A DNA stretch of 64,000 nucleotides from Epiperipatus broadwayi (Eukaryota; Onychophora; Udeonychophora; Euonychophora; Peripatidae). Where the stretch lies: assembly GCA_028023455.1 (NCBI GenBank), contig JAQFVV010012498.1:1738001-1802000 (forward strand), written 5' to 3'. The stretch's first letter is position 1, and each line of letters begins with the position of its first letter. Below are positions 52,927 to 64,000 of the stretch, in pieces. The position numbers and the translations under genes are program-made. The notes under the pieces were generated by a model. It did not search any database, was not told the DNA's origin, and was given only the letters and a program-made list of their open reading frames with translations.

Positions 52927-53283
52927 TTAAAATTTATATTTACATGTTTTTTCATGATCAAAGAAAACTGAAGGAGATATTAAATCACCATTATTTTTAC
53001 TTTTTACACATTTGCATAACAATTCATGCTCCTTCAATCTCTTTTCAATACTGCACTTAGATTCACCTATATATGATAGCATACAATCACAAAAAATTTG
53101 ATATATGACATTACTTTTCTGCTTGACAGGTATGTTATCCTTAGAATTATTGATTAATTTATTAATATTGTTTGGAATGTATAATGAAACATTAAACACA
53201 TTCTTATATAAATCTTTAAAAAATTTCATTTGTAAATTTGAAATAAATGGAACAGATATCCATTGTTTACTATTAATCTTCAT
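52927..53283 (-). pseudogene. Penelope-like GIY-YIG domain, left arm
   Basis: 118 codons. VIYQIFC at residues 59-65 and SYIGES at 70-75 form the GIY-YIG core, EKR at 80-82 gives the conserved Arg, and KEH at 84-86 follows. Upstream is a basic linker (IPVKQKSN at 51-58). The frame is intact through the core but stops after KYKF, where the right arm continues. The reverse transcriptase is missing. The core would be a site-nicking nuclease in a full element; here it is a dead fragment. Confidence 0.85.
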
Positions 53284-53454
53284 TTCCTTTAAATTATTAT
53301 AACTTTTTTTAAATTCACATAAAGTATTGTTTATTTATTCCATTTTATAACCAACATCAAGCAATTCCTTAGAAAATATTTCAATATTTTTCAAAGTGAT
53401 AAACTGAAAAATATTGAAATATTTGCCAAGGAATTACTTGATGTTGGTTATAAA

Positions 53455-53906
53455 ATGAAACAAATAAACAATACTTTATGTCAATTTAAAAAAAGTTATA
53501 ATAATTTAAAGGAAATAAAGATTAATAGTAAACAACGGATATCTATTCCATTTATTTTAAATTCACAAGTGAAATTTTTTAAGGATTTATATAAGAACAT
53601 GTTTAATGTTTCATTCTACATTCCAAACAATATTAATAAATTACTCAATAATTCTAAGGATGTTATACCTGTCAAGCAGAAAAGTAATGTCATATATGAA
53701 ATTTTTTGTGATGTATGCTATCATATATAAGTGAATCTAGGTACAGTATTGAGAAGAGATTGAAGGAGCATGAATTGTTATACAAGCATGTAAAAAGTAA
53801 AAATAATGGTGATTTAATATCTCCTTCAGTTTTCTTTGATCATGAAAAAACATGTAAATATAAATTTAAATTTGATTTTGAAAATGTGAAAATTCTTCAT
53901 GAATAG
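53455..53906 (+). pseudogene. Penelope-like GIY-YIG domain, right arm (frameshifted)
   Basis: Frames 53455-53730 and 53715-53906 together match the left arm. A one-base deletion in GATTGTATG (here GATGTATG) shifts the frame at the core, and YIGES has become YISES, losing the glycine. The tail continues further than in the left arm (KFKFDFENVKILHE) before a stop. Two independent lesions plus the shared LIN*QA stop make it non-functional. Confidence 0.85.
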
Positions 53907-54221
53907 AGAAACCATAATAAAAAAAAAATTAAAGAGGCAATTTTTATAAACAGAAATAAAATGCATTTAATAAATTGACAAGCTGTTAACATTAAAATAT
54001 GAGATTCGTGAAATTTGAATTGATGTTTGCTTCCATTTTTGTTTTTGAATTTAATGGCAGTTGAGGCAGGTTTAAGAAATTAACTGAAAGTACTTCTGTG
54101 GATTTAAGAATTGTTTGTAATAGTTTGTAAACCATTAAATTTATTATTTCAATTATATATATATAGTAATGGTGAAATATATACATTCACGTAACAAAAC
54201 CTAGAACTTTAGTAAATCATC

Positions 54222-54420
54222 CCAAGGCTGACCAGAATACGGTGATGAAACCACATGTCTGATACAGCCCTGGTTCCCTCACTATTGCTCAAAGATTTAC
54301 CACCTGGTGGATGACACATATGAGGCCACAGCAGTATTCTCCTTCATCACATTCTGGCAGTAGAACATCAGTAGAGCAAAAGACTGGTAAAAAGTTGACA
54401 TTCTATCGAGTATACCTATA
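54222..54420. other. GC-richer patch of unknown origin
   Basis: Clearly less AT-rich than its surroundings. On the minus strand a ~33-codon frame includes LLPECDEGEYCCGLICVIHQ, with no recognised family. It may belong to the same unknown element as the repeat array just to its right. Confidence 0.35.
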
Positions 54421-54623
54421 TAGGTATCATGTGGCTATGATATGATTATTAAACAATGAAATTATTTTTAATAACTAATAATAAATAATTACCAAATGAT
54501 GGAATGATTATGAGTCAGTGAGCAAGACTAAGACATGAAATGAAGTTAAATTTAAAACAAATTTAATAAAGTTAAATTTTGAAATAATAATCAAAACAAA
54601 ATTACCATAACTAGATGCTTGGT

Positions 54624-54952
54624 CTCACACACAGGTGATAAAGGGATGTTTACATTAAGTTTGGGTTTACACGCAAGTGATGGTTTTAGATATATAATTA
54701 TTTATGACTGAGTTTTACATGGCTTGGTTTACATATATAGGTGGTATGTGTAATCACTCGCAGGTGATATAAAGTTTCTAGTTACAAATTATCGGGTTTC
54801 TTACATATATGTATATCACTCATAGGTGATAATTTAATATCTATGCACTTCCGGTTTATATATAGCATTTTAATCACTCACAGGTGATTGCAATTTTTAG
54901 CTTACAAATATTTAATTTACTTAGCTATATATGTGAATCACTCACAGGTGAT
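54624..54952. repeat. degenerate ~60-bp repeat with an ATCACTCACAGGTGAT motif
   Basis: Six copies of CAGGTGAT or a one-base variant end at about 54639, 54681, 54768, 54830, 54888 and 54952. Four are preceded by ATCACTC, making a small interrupted palindrome (ATCAC/GTGAT). Units also share GGTTTACATATATA-like text. Spacing varies from 42 to 87 bp. Confidence 0.7.
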
Positions 54953-55440
54953 CATTTTCATGAGCTTTAATATTATTTTTATATAACTAAATGAATTTGC
55001 TCATGATTATCTATGCTGAGTTTATGCTATAATAGGATTTAGATTTGCTTTATAGTTAGTGGAAATGAATACAAACATTTATAAAGAACACAATACTTAA
55101 CTAAGTGTGAATAATCAATATATTCTCTATATAGCTAATTTGCCTATCAAATTGGATTCTAATTCAGATCAAAGCTGAAAATAACAATTATAATGGCAGA
55201 ATGAATGGATTATTGGCAGCGTGACTTCAGATACTAAGATGTATGGAAAACATACAATTCTGAGTCTTTGCATCTCGTATATGTGCCTTATTCACGGGAT
55301 TTTTACCAAGTAACGGTTCCCTTTGATAGAACTCATTGCTGTGAAAATAAGAGACCTTTAGTCTGAATGATTGAGCAATTTATTTAAGTGTGAGTCTTAT
55401 GCTTTGCCGGAGTCTCATACTCCATTCCTAATGATGCAGA

Positions 55441-55503
55441 ATGGGGAGATTCGAACCCATCCATCATCTGAAGAAGATAATTGCCCTAACTAAGAGTAAT
55501 GGT
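55441..55503 (-). repeat. tRNA-derived SINE-like head
   Basis: On the minus strand an A-box-like CTTAGTTAGGG (near 55493) is followed by a B box GGGTTCGAATCT (55459-55448). ATC/GAT around the 7-base loop TTCTTCA could be an anticodon arm (CTT). The T stem pairs poorly, so a decayed tRNA-derived element is more likely than a gene. Confidence 0.4.
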
Positions 55504-56944
55504 GCAGTGTGACCACATACAACCATTAAAGAATACAGAAACAAGTGAGTATGCCGTAGCATTTCTTAAGGACACATACACACCACTGACAACATTATCA
55601 TATAATAAAATTATGATGCTAAATAATAGGTTCCTTCATGAAACTACCCTGTATCAATTCATTTCATAGTATTTATAATTATACTATTAAGGAAAGTTTA
55701 TGAATCAAAGTTACAAAGCTATCTATATAGGCTTTTACACTTCTAGGGAGGATTACAGCATATAAAGGGAAATTACAATGCAGAATTATGAATTTATGCT
55801 GCATTTTATCACTTCAACTGAATATTAGTTAAATATTATTTTTAAAGCAAATCTATCTTAGAATAACTGTAAGCTCATAATTATATCTTAATTCAGATAT
55901 TTCAACCATTTCAAAACAGAGCTTTAGTTTGTGCATCAATATACGCTAAGTTACATATATATGCAAAATTACATATATATGCGTGAGAATCTATATTTAC
56001 TTCTCACTAATGATTTAATTATGGATAAAACTCGGTTTTGAATACATATAGCATAAACAATAACATAACTAAAATAATAAGATTTGGCATAGATTTAATT
56101 AAACAAAATGTAAGATTTAATATGATAAGATTTTACGTAAGTGAAATCTGAAATTTGGCTTTGTTTTAGAATGAAACTTATGCAACATTAGCTGATATTT
56201 CATTGATTCAGTTTCGATAATTTTAAATAGCTTAAGAGAATTGACTAAAGCGAAGATTATTATTAGCCCAAAATATATAAAATAATTTAGAAATTTAATT
56301 GTTATTTTAAAATAGATCATTTTGCATTGTACGTGACAAAATCATATTAAAACATTAAAATACAGATTTTAGCAAGTTAATACTGAATTACTTTTATTTA
56401 TTCAAAATAGGATGAATACGTAACTAAATCAATCATAAATAAATTCAGCAAGTAAACCAACAAATAAAAAAATCGTATCAACAAATAAAATATGTTATTA
56501 ATGCAAATAATAAATCAGATAAAATTATAATGCAGTTAAGTCAGTATTTATCAATTAACAAATTATAACAGTAAATCAGAAATCAGTTTATAAATGAGTT
56601 TGTAAATCAATTTAAATCAGTTTAAATCAGGCAAGATTTTAAGATTGAAACAAAATAAAAATTACACTTAGAAGTAAGTTTAGTTTACATTATTATTATG
56701 GCCATTGATTTAGATTAAGCTAGCATTTTAGAGTTGAGTTTAGTTGAAAGCTTTAAAATGGAAGGAGTATTTACCATGTTCTTCTCTTTTCTATGCTGGT
56801 AAGTTATTTCTTCATTGTGAAACTTCTTTAGGTGGTGACAGTTGTTACTTCATCTTTTCCTGCATTAGGCAGCTTCTCATCAGAGGTGAGAAGGCAAGAA
56901 TTTAGGCCTCTACCCTGACATCATCATCAATGCTTTTTCAACTA

Positions 56945-57002
56945 CTTTATTAAAATTGTAATCTTAGAGAGTTCTTCAAAGATGGCTGCATCAGCTTATA
57001 TA
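56945..57002 (-). promoter_or_regulatory. LTR-like TATA box and poly(A) signal pair
   Basis: On the minus strand TATATAAG (57002-56995) precedes AATAAAG (56951-56945) by about 44 bases, the compact promoter/poly(A) layout of an LTR. The surrounding 54.2-57.7 kb contains no coding domain and no clear LTR ends, so this is suggestive only. Confidence 0.25.
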
Positions 57003-59589
57003 CCAGCACACCCCCTCTTTTTCATTATATTATTTTTAGATTCATTTTCTTAACTTACTCACTGTTTCTAAAATTTTGTAGAATCCCGCTGTGATTATTT
57101 TTCACTTAGGTCAATTTTAACCTCCATGACATGCTGTAATTTATGCAATCTTTTAATTTAAATTTAATTTTAACCCTTAATTAAAACTAGGTCAATTTTA
57201 TAGCAAAAAGGATTAACTTTTCTGGCATCACTATTACTAGAAAAACAAATCTAAAATTATAAAAAAACATTATGTTATATATGTAACTCGACCGTTTAAT
57301 TTAGCGATATATGCAGAATTATATAATTTCAAATATTATTAATTTAATAAATATTTTAAAATAAAGAAATTTTAATGTTTTAAATTCTGTTAACATTACT
57401 CTTCAAGCATATATGTAGTCTTAAGTTACACATACAACTCGTTTTTCATTTAATTATTATTAGAAATATATATGTGCGCATTTATAGATGTTTACGTATA
57501 TAAATGCAATTTTCTCAATATATATGTAAATATATACGCACACATACATGATTAACCTTATTTAGGTTTTAATTTAGCCAGTTTTTATGATAATATTAGC
57601 ATGATATACAAGAATTTGGTGGTTATTAAATATAAAAGGATACTACTATAGAATATAGTAGGTGAAACACTTGGGTTGTAAAAGCTGACTGTTTCAATAT
57701 ATATATATATTGTGACCTCCTATTCGAATCAACTAATCTAAACTCACGTTATGGGCTATAATCCACCTTTATGTCCTTTTCTTTGAATTCTGGAATCATA
57801 TATACGAATCTGGCCACACATTTCATGGCACCAGATAACCCTTTGTAACCTATCATATTCTCATTATAAAGAATCTAAACATAAAGAAACAAAAAGGTTA
57901 AACTAATGAAATGATTCTTATATTGAATAAAACTAGTGTGAAACTATAGATTTAAAAAAGATCACAAGGAGATTAATAAAGATAATAACTTCTGGTTAAA
58001 CCAGCTTTAAAATCCACACAAACAAAATGTGATGAGTTAAATTTGATATTCAGCAAACTAATAAATAACTAATAATTATATCTCTGGAATGATTATGAAA
58101 TTAAACTTATAAATGAAATGATAAGTAAATTATGATGTAGATGATTAAATGGATGGTGGAAAGAAGTAATAATTAAATAGTAGAATGAAATGAGTCTAAG
58201 AATGAAGAGAAAAGAATGAAGATATATGAGAATAATAAATGATTAAGATGATGATAGAATAAGAGTTAATGAATAGTTAAAATGATAAAAGAATAAAAGT
58301 TAATGTATGATTAATCAATTATGATAATGAATTAATATCAAATGAGAATGAATGAATACAAGAACGATCAAGATGAAATTGAAGAACAATGTTAATGATG
58401 GAGACTGAAATCTTAAAGTATAAACTAATATGGTATTAAGTGGTAAAAAGATAAGCTAAATAAAAATAGGGATTTCAAGCTTGCCACAACCAGAGTATTT
58501 ATTATAAAGTCAAAACAAGTTATGCATTTTATGACAAAAGAAGTAATTTACATCTTAGAATTTAGTTGACTTTCATAAAATAGTGAAAGTAATCTACCTT
58601 TAAGTCTAACTATAATGAATAACTAGGTATAAAATTTATTATAAATTTAAATTCTAGCTTGAAACTTAACAACTAATTCTTCTCAGGATTTAAACAGCAA
58701 AGATCATTCTCCAAAATATACTTGGGTCAGTGAGAGGGATTTTACCACTACTCGAATATAATGCAAAATAGCTCTTAATATAAACTCAAAATAACAACTG
58801 TATTTATCAGTTCTAGAGAAATTCTATAACTAATATAAACTTTACAATTTAGGAATAGGAATGAATTTTTAATAATTCAAATGATAACTTACCAAAATCC
58901 TCTTTTCAAATAATTATAAACCATGTGATCAAGATCAGTGAATGATAGCTCTGCAGATTTAACTAAACCAATTAAATCAATATTATGTTTATCTTTCAAA
59001 ATATATTACTTAAAATAATCTGTACTCTAGGTTAATAACATTTTGATTAGTGTGTGATGATGCTTAGATGTACTAATAAATTATAAGGCTTAACAAAATT
59101 ATTATGATATAGCATAATACAGTTACTAGTACTACATTGGTCGATGATGATTTCACTATATAATCTTCTGATATGTCGATAGCAATAGCAATAATAATGT
59201 GTATATGGTGATTACCAATAAGACTACAGGCAACTAAATAAATTTTTAAATACAACAAACTTTATTTACAATATTTACAAATTTCAATTCAGAGACATGT
59301 ATAAAATAAAACCAATACATCAAACTAAACTCAGGAATGGAAAAATACTTGGTATCCCACTGACCATATTCTAAGTCAATATGACCAACTTATAGAATGA
59401 TATTCAGAGTACCACTTATTACTGTTTAGTCTATCTTAAAGAATAAGATAATGAAACCTTATTTAAGCTGAACTAGCACTTAAATTAAAAAACAACAACA
59501 TAGTATTGAGGACTTTAGGGTATGCACAAATTTTAAATTTAGAATTCAAAAGTTATAAAGTGGTGCATTATATCAAAGCCATTTTTTAT

Positions 59590-59621
59590 CAGAATATGAT
59601 AAGGGCAATTATCATATTCTG
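59590..59621. repeat. 13-bp hairpin inside copy 2
   Basis: CAGAATATGATAA, loop GGGCAA, TTATCATATTCTG. It is the counterpart of 26490-26523 with a two-sided compensatory change. Confidence 0.85.
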
Positions 59622-61980
59622 CACAATTAATAATTGATTAAAATTTGAGATGAATAGGTTTCATGTATTAAAGTAAAAACAGACATTAAAAGTCAAACAC
59701 ATATGTTAATCAAACATTACCTATGTCCACAACCTAATCATTGAATAGCTAACTAATCTTACCAATCCATTGGCAAATCACTAATTAATGAAGATAAATT
59801 CACACTGCCCACATGCATCTCTTGCTCTTACCTCTATAAGTTCTACAATTACAAGTAGGTTTTAGTTTGGTTCATCCATACTGATGAAGATCTTACCACA
59901 TCATAAGACACTATTTCAATTAGGCAAACACTACTGATAGACAAGTATTCCTTAATCTAACATTCTTTTATCCCTGCTATATGAATTTGAAATATGAAAC
60001 TTCACCATACACGATGGAAAACTAACTCTCTAATCTCATGAGGGATTAAACAATAAAAGGGAGGCTCTATAAAACAACATGAGAGTTGTATAATAATATG
60101 GCTAATACTACTACCTCTCTATGGGTATACACATGTGGGCTTTGCCTCATCATGGAAAACATAGAATTCAGACCATGAATATCCTCTTTTGGGATTAATT
60201 ATGCTAATTATGCATTAATTATTATACAGCCTTTACCATAATATCCTCTCATGGAATCAGCAATGGGTGATTCTCCATCATCCCATGCTCAATATTATTA
60301 CTAATATTATTTTATTTGATGATGGCACTTACTTATCAGCTAAAAACTGTCACAAATCATTCTCAATATTATAGCAAGGTAAAATAACACTAACAATAAC
60401 AGTGGAGATATACATATTCCATTTCACAATGCAGAACCATTAATGTATCAATAGACAAACCAAAATATATATGTCAAATGATCATTAATTATTTTAAAAT
60501 GACAATTATACTTTTGTTAGAGAGAGCACAATGCATGTAAAGAATAAAGATCAACCTGCATTTGTATTCAAAGTGGACAAGTTCATTCCTATGCAAAATT
60601 AAGAAATGAAAAAGGCTTATATCAATTTTTTTTATATATAAGAAAACAATTCTGTCATTATAGTATATCTTTGACAAAATGTCTGCTGTTCACCCTTTAA
60701 TAATATATACTAAAATCTATTTTAAAATATGAGAGAAGTAAATATCTCTCTCACTCTCTCTAGATAAATGATGTATACAATATCATGTTTTCCCTTAACT
60801 GGAAAAATAAAAATACATGTAATAGATGTATATATTTTACACATTTTTTCCCCTTTAACTCAATATATATTTTATACCACAATAAAACACATATGTTTAA
60901 AAACAAAATTCCCAAATAACACATGACGTAAGTATTATAAACTGACATAGCAATAATAAAAAAAATAAAAGAACATTTTTTGTTCCATTAAATTTTATCC
61001 TATTCATCCAAGTTATTTCATCCTTATGAGTTAAAATGATAAGACCTGATATTGTGATGAGCAAACATGCCAAATAATGCATATATATATATATATATCA
61101 TCCTGTTCGATGCATAATAAGGCAATATTCAACACTTCTCCAAAGGCAAAAAAAAAGATCATTTATTGGTTTCTGTACCAATAATTAATAAGACAATTAA
61201 AATTCACACTTCCAAGTGTAGCATACTTAAAATGATAGGTTTATCTACTTTTCTATGGATAATTTTTCTTAATAACTTTCTTCAAAACAAACTTTTTAAA
61301 TACATTTATTGATTTATTCGATATTACATAGTGAGACAAGATTTAAACATTTCAAGTGGAGTATAACTAAAATGAGTTTATTTACATTTTAATCCAGATA
61401 ATTTTCCTTGAAAATGACTTTAGAATTTTATTGCAATTAACATATTTAACTTTTTTTTTTAAAAAAATTCTTTATTGATTCTATTCTTTCCTCCGCACTA
61501 ATATTTGTAACACTTTAAGTAATTGGGACATTTATCAGATATTTTTTTAAAATCTTATTTATATGCGTTGCATTGTAAAATTTTAAAAGTGAAGATTTAT
61601 TTTATTATATTTCCATTGACAAAGTAATAACTGTTTAGCAATATTAAAAAGAATTTATCCAATTACAAATACAATATCCTTAGCATTTTTATTTAATCTG
61701 TAATCATTCATTTCTATCATTACACAAGTTCACACTAAAAACAAAATTTGTAGATGAGTTTTTATTTCTTAATAAGAATAAACAATAAATTTACACATTT
61801 TTTTTTTACTTTATTAAACTTTAGATGATTTTAAACATGACTATTTTGATTTATTTACTATATATATCATAATACTTTTCTTTGAAATTATCTTGAATTT
61901 TTTTTTTTTTTTGAGATTTTAATTTACAAGCACAATATTGTTCTGCTGGATAATAAGAGTGACGTGAAATACAAACATTA

Positions 61981-62226
61981 TCAGCTCTTTCTTTTAACTA
62001 TAACTAATTCGTGCATCATTTTTAAAGAAGAGATTTTAAAAATATGAATAAAATAAAAGCAAAAGCTTACTTTTTCTTGAATTTTTTTGGGTTTGAAGCA
62101 ATATTTATGGGAGTCAGTTATGATGCACAAGGTTTCCATTTCCTCTCCAGTATAACTTTTAAAAACCATCAATCGATGAAAAAGTGGTATTGAAATTATA
62201 GCAAGGTTTTTTAGATTTCTATTCAA
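61981..62226 (-). CDS. 81-codon open frame conserved in the ~5-kb element
   Basis: The central part, VFKSYTGEEMETLCIITDSH followed by KYCFKPKKIQEK, matches the copy 1 frame at 28906-29001, and the following FCFYF-H-FKI-SLKMMH part also aligns. The N-terminal ~18 residues are frame-shifted relative to copy 1, and the C terminus differs (copy 1 stops earlier). A donor-like GTAAGC follows QEK in both copies, so the true product might splice there. I recognise no domain. Neither strong coding bias nor a start context decides it. Confidence 0.28.
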   Translation of the reverse strand: MNRNLKNLAIISIPLFHRLMVFKSYTGEEMETLCIITDSHKYCFKPKKIQEKVSFCFYFIHIFKISSLKMMHELVIVKRKS

Positions 62227-62846
62227 TAATTTTTAGATATCAATATATTATAATCCCACTGAATTAGATTCCAAATTTTTCTGATTTTTAGCTTTTTTTC
62301 CTTCTTATTTTAGATCAGAGTTGAAGTCTGTTGTTTAGTTCTCTTTTTCTTAGTCACCCCCCTACAACTTTGTTTTAACATATATAGTTTTTATTACAAA
62401 GCATTGTGGTAAGAAATTAACCAATAACCTTAGTGTAAATATATTAATATTACCCCCTCTACCTTTGTTTTTAATAACTACTCATTATATTTAAAATCAT
62501 TTTGGATTCACTACAAAAAATATGCTTAAGGAATTGACTATAATCATTTGTTTTACAAGATTTAATAAATTTACTTTATTTGTTTATTTATTTCAATTGC
62601 TATTCAACAATAATAAAATAGCAATATATTCATCTTCCAATTAATAACAATACTGATAAAATTATTATTTTATACCTAGTAAAAGCCTACATTGTGTTTA
62701 AAATCTCATCTCCACTCAAGCAGATTTCCTAGTGCATCCAGAACAGACTTTATTGAAAGCCACTTGTTAACATTTTAATGATAAATACATTATTATGATT
62801 TAAAATTTTGGATTATTTAATACAGGGACCTAAATAAAAGGTCACA

Positions 62847-64000
62847 ATATATAAGTGTCAAATCAGTTTAAAGTACAATATAGTTTTACATTTTTATGTA
62901 TTGTGCCAATACTAATAAGTTATAATTAAATAGAGATAATTTTTTTTATATTAAATGCTTTTATCTACTGTGCACTACAAATTAAAAAAATAATTGTTTC
63001 TTTGGCCACAATTACAATTTTTAGATTTAACTTAAAATAAAAGCATTGGGGTGTATGTCTAGAAATTAATTACCTAATTACGTTTTCTCCCCCTCTTTTC
63101 TCATGCATTTATTTTAGGTTAAATATAAAAACCCTAATTGTGATTGAAGAATAATTACATTTTTTGCTTTTTAGTGTGTGGTAAATAAAAGAATTTAACA
63201 ATTTTTTTTATCTCTATTTACTTTTTCTTGACTCTTTTTTTCCTTTTAATCATACCTAATTTTAAAATGGATTTTAATTAGAAGTAGCAAATGATTTATT
63301 TTTCAGTTTATCTCTTAAATCTATATTAATTATTAAAGAAATTAACCTGAGGTGCCATTTCAAGTTGACAATTTTAAATCAGTTATAAAATAAATTGCCT
63401 GTTTTTTCTTTCATGCATATATGTTCTAAGGAATTTACCACGACTGAGCTAATAATGCCCATGAATTGTGGCATCATTTGTAACAAAATAAAAATGAGGA
63501 TATGCTTTTCTTTTAATGCCTCACAGTTTTGGGAATCATTTATCCTTGAATAACTATAATGACAATGGAAAATGAAATCTTTAATATAATCTGAATGAAA
63601 ATATAGCCCAATCATTGGTCACCTATTGACAACTAAAGAAAAATATGCTCTGAAGTTGAACACCATTTAGAACAAAATAAAATTATGGGTCTTGCTATAT
63701 CCTGAGTCATAGCCTAATTATTGATCACCATTTGTAACAGAATAAAAATATGAACCAAGGAAAAACACTTTTCATTAATAAATGCTGATGAGTTGTAGCA
63801 TCATTTATAATAGAATGAAAATAATAAACTAAACTAAAATGAATATCCATCAATGAATAGCAATATGACATTTAAGTAAATAAACAATGATAATAATCTT
63901 TGTTGTAACTTCATAGATTCCATTAGTATTTAAAATGAATAGAAAACAAATAAAACATTTCTTCAAGCTATTCTTAAATATATGCATTATTTGCAATAGA
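62847..64000. other. AT-rich right edge with a loose motif repeat
   Basis: From about 63472 to 63830 five variants of CATCATTTGTAACAAAATAA followed by AAATATG occur (about 63472, 63620, 63661, 63726 and 63799) with irregular spacing. The open frame at 63379-63615 overlaps two of them and is not called. Confidence 0.45.

Larger units (their letters stand above)
52641..54156. mobile_element. 1.5-kb palindrome made of two head-to-head Penelope-like copies
   Basis: The left arm (52641-53393, minus sense) and right arm (53403-54156, plus sense) are reverse complements with a few percent divergence, centred near 53398 with almost no spacer. Both carry the end of a Penelope-like coding region, including GIY-YIG and the C-terminal tail. 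Each arm is 5' truncated at the centre. Both arms share the same TGA in place of the arginine codon in LINRQAAN (reads LIN*QA), so both derive from one already mutated source. The outer ends reach TTTAAACC-type sequence and TA-rich flanks. Confidence 0.85.
57711..62846. mobile_element. ~5-kb repeated element, copy 2 (candidate giant solo LTR)
   Basis: It starts TGTGACCTCC after (TA)n and ends AAAAGGTCACA before ATATATA. Its terminal 8 bp TGTGACCT/AGGTCACA are perfect inverted complements except for one base of spacing. It aligns with copy 1 at 24672-29657 throughout, with about 60 extra bases near the left end and many small indels. Conserved landmarks are the hairpin at 59590-59621, AATAAAG on the minus strand at 59266-59260, the ORF at 61981-62226 (minus), and the closing CAGGGACCTAAATAAAAGGT. 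No transposase, integrase or reverse transcriptase was found inside. Confidence 0.7.

Overview
This is a non-coding-dominated stretch of a strongly AT-rich eukaryotic nuclear genome, most likely an invertebrate animal. The evidence is dense (TA)n and tetranucleotide microsatellites, scattered exon-like islands with GTAAG donors, a Tx1/L1-type LINE, Penelope-like GIY-YIG fragments, a Ty3/gypsy fragment, a hAT MITE and tRNA-like SINE heads. There are no bacterial gene arrays, rRNA genes or CRISPR. The species cannot be named from the sequence alone.

Layout. 1-20 kb: a possible exon at the left edge, a ~650-bp foldback repeat (241-888), a TCTA/TCTG microsatellite (4381-4696), a hAT MITE with a perfect 8-bp target duplication (7440-7801), a GC-richer island with a CRE-like palindrome (10.85-11.0 kb), an inverted Penelope-like fragment (12.5-13.4 kb), a three-arm foldback (13.9-14.7 kb), a 175-bp tandem duplication and a tRNA-like cloverleaf at 16.5 kb. 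Two phase-compatible candidate exons lie at 16.06 and 18.93 kb on the + strand. 20-30 kb: AT-rich sequence, then copy 1 of a ~5-kb element (24672-29657) embedded in a TA tract. 31-39 kb: a decayed gypsy reverse transcriptase on the minus strand, then an essentially full-length 6.26-kb Tx1-like LINE (32837-39094) with an 18-bp target-site duplication, two overlapping ORF1 frames and an endonuclease/reverse transcriptase ORF2 carrying two TGA codons. 39-52 kb: sparse sequence with a second phase-compatible exon pair (42585-42664 and 45363-45403) and a 2.2-kb TG...CA element (45620-47822), also in a TA tract. 52-54.2 kb: Penelope-like remnants, including a 1.5-kb palindrome. 54.2-57.7 kb: a degenerate ~60-bp repeat, a SINE-like head and an LTR-like TATA/poly(A) module. 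57711-62846: copy 2 of the ~5-kb element. The last kilobase carries a loose repeat of a short motif.

Only the LINE looks like a recently working gene set: ORF1 would coat the RNA, while ORF2 would nick the target and reverse-transcribe. The others are fragments, non-autonomous elements or solo termini. The most unusual items are the twin ~5-kb elements. They share TGTGACC/GGTCACA ends, sit in TA microsatellites, carry a hairpin with a compensatory base-pair change and share a short open frame. Host-gene calls are all tentative.
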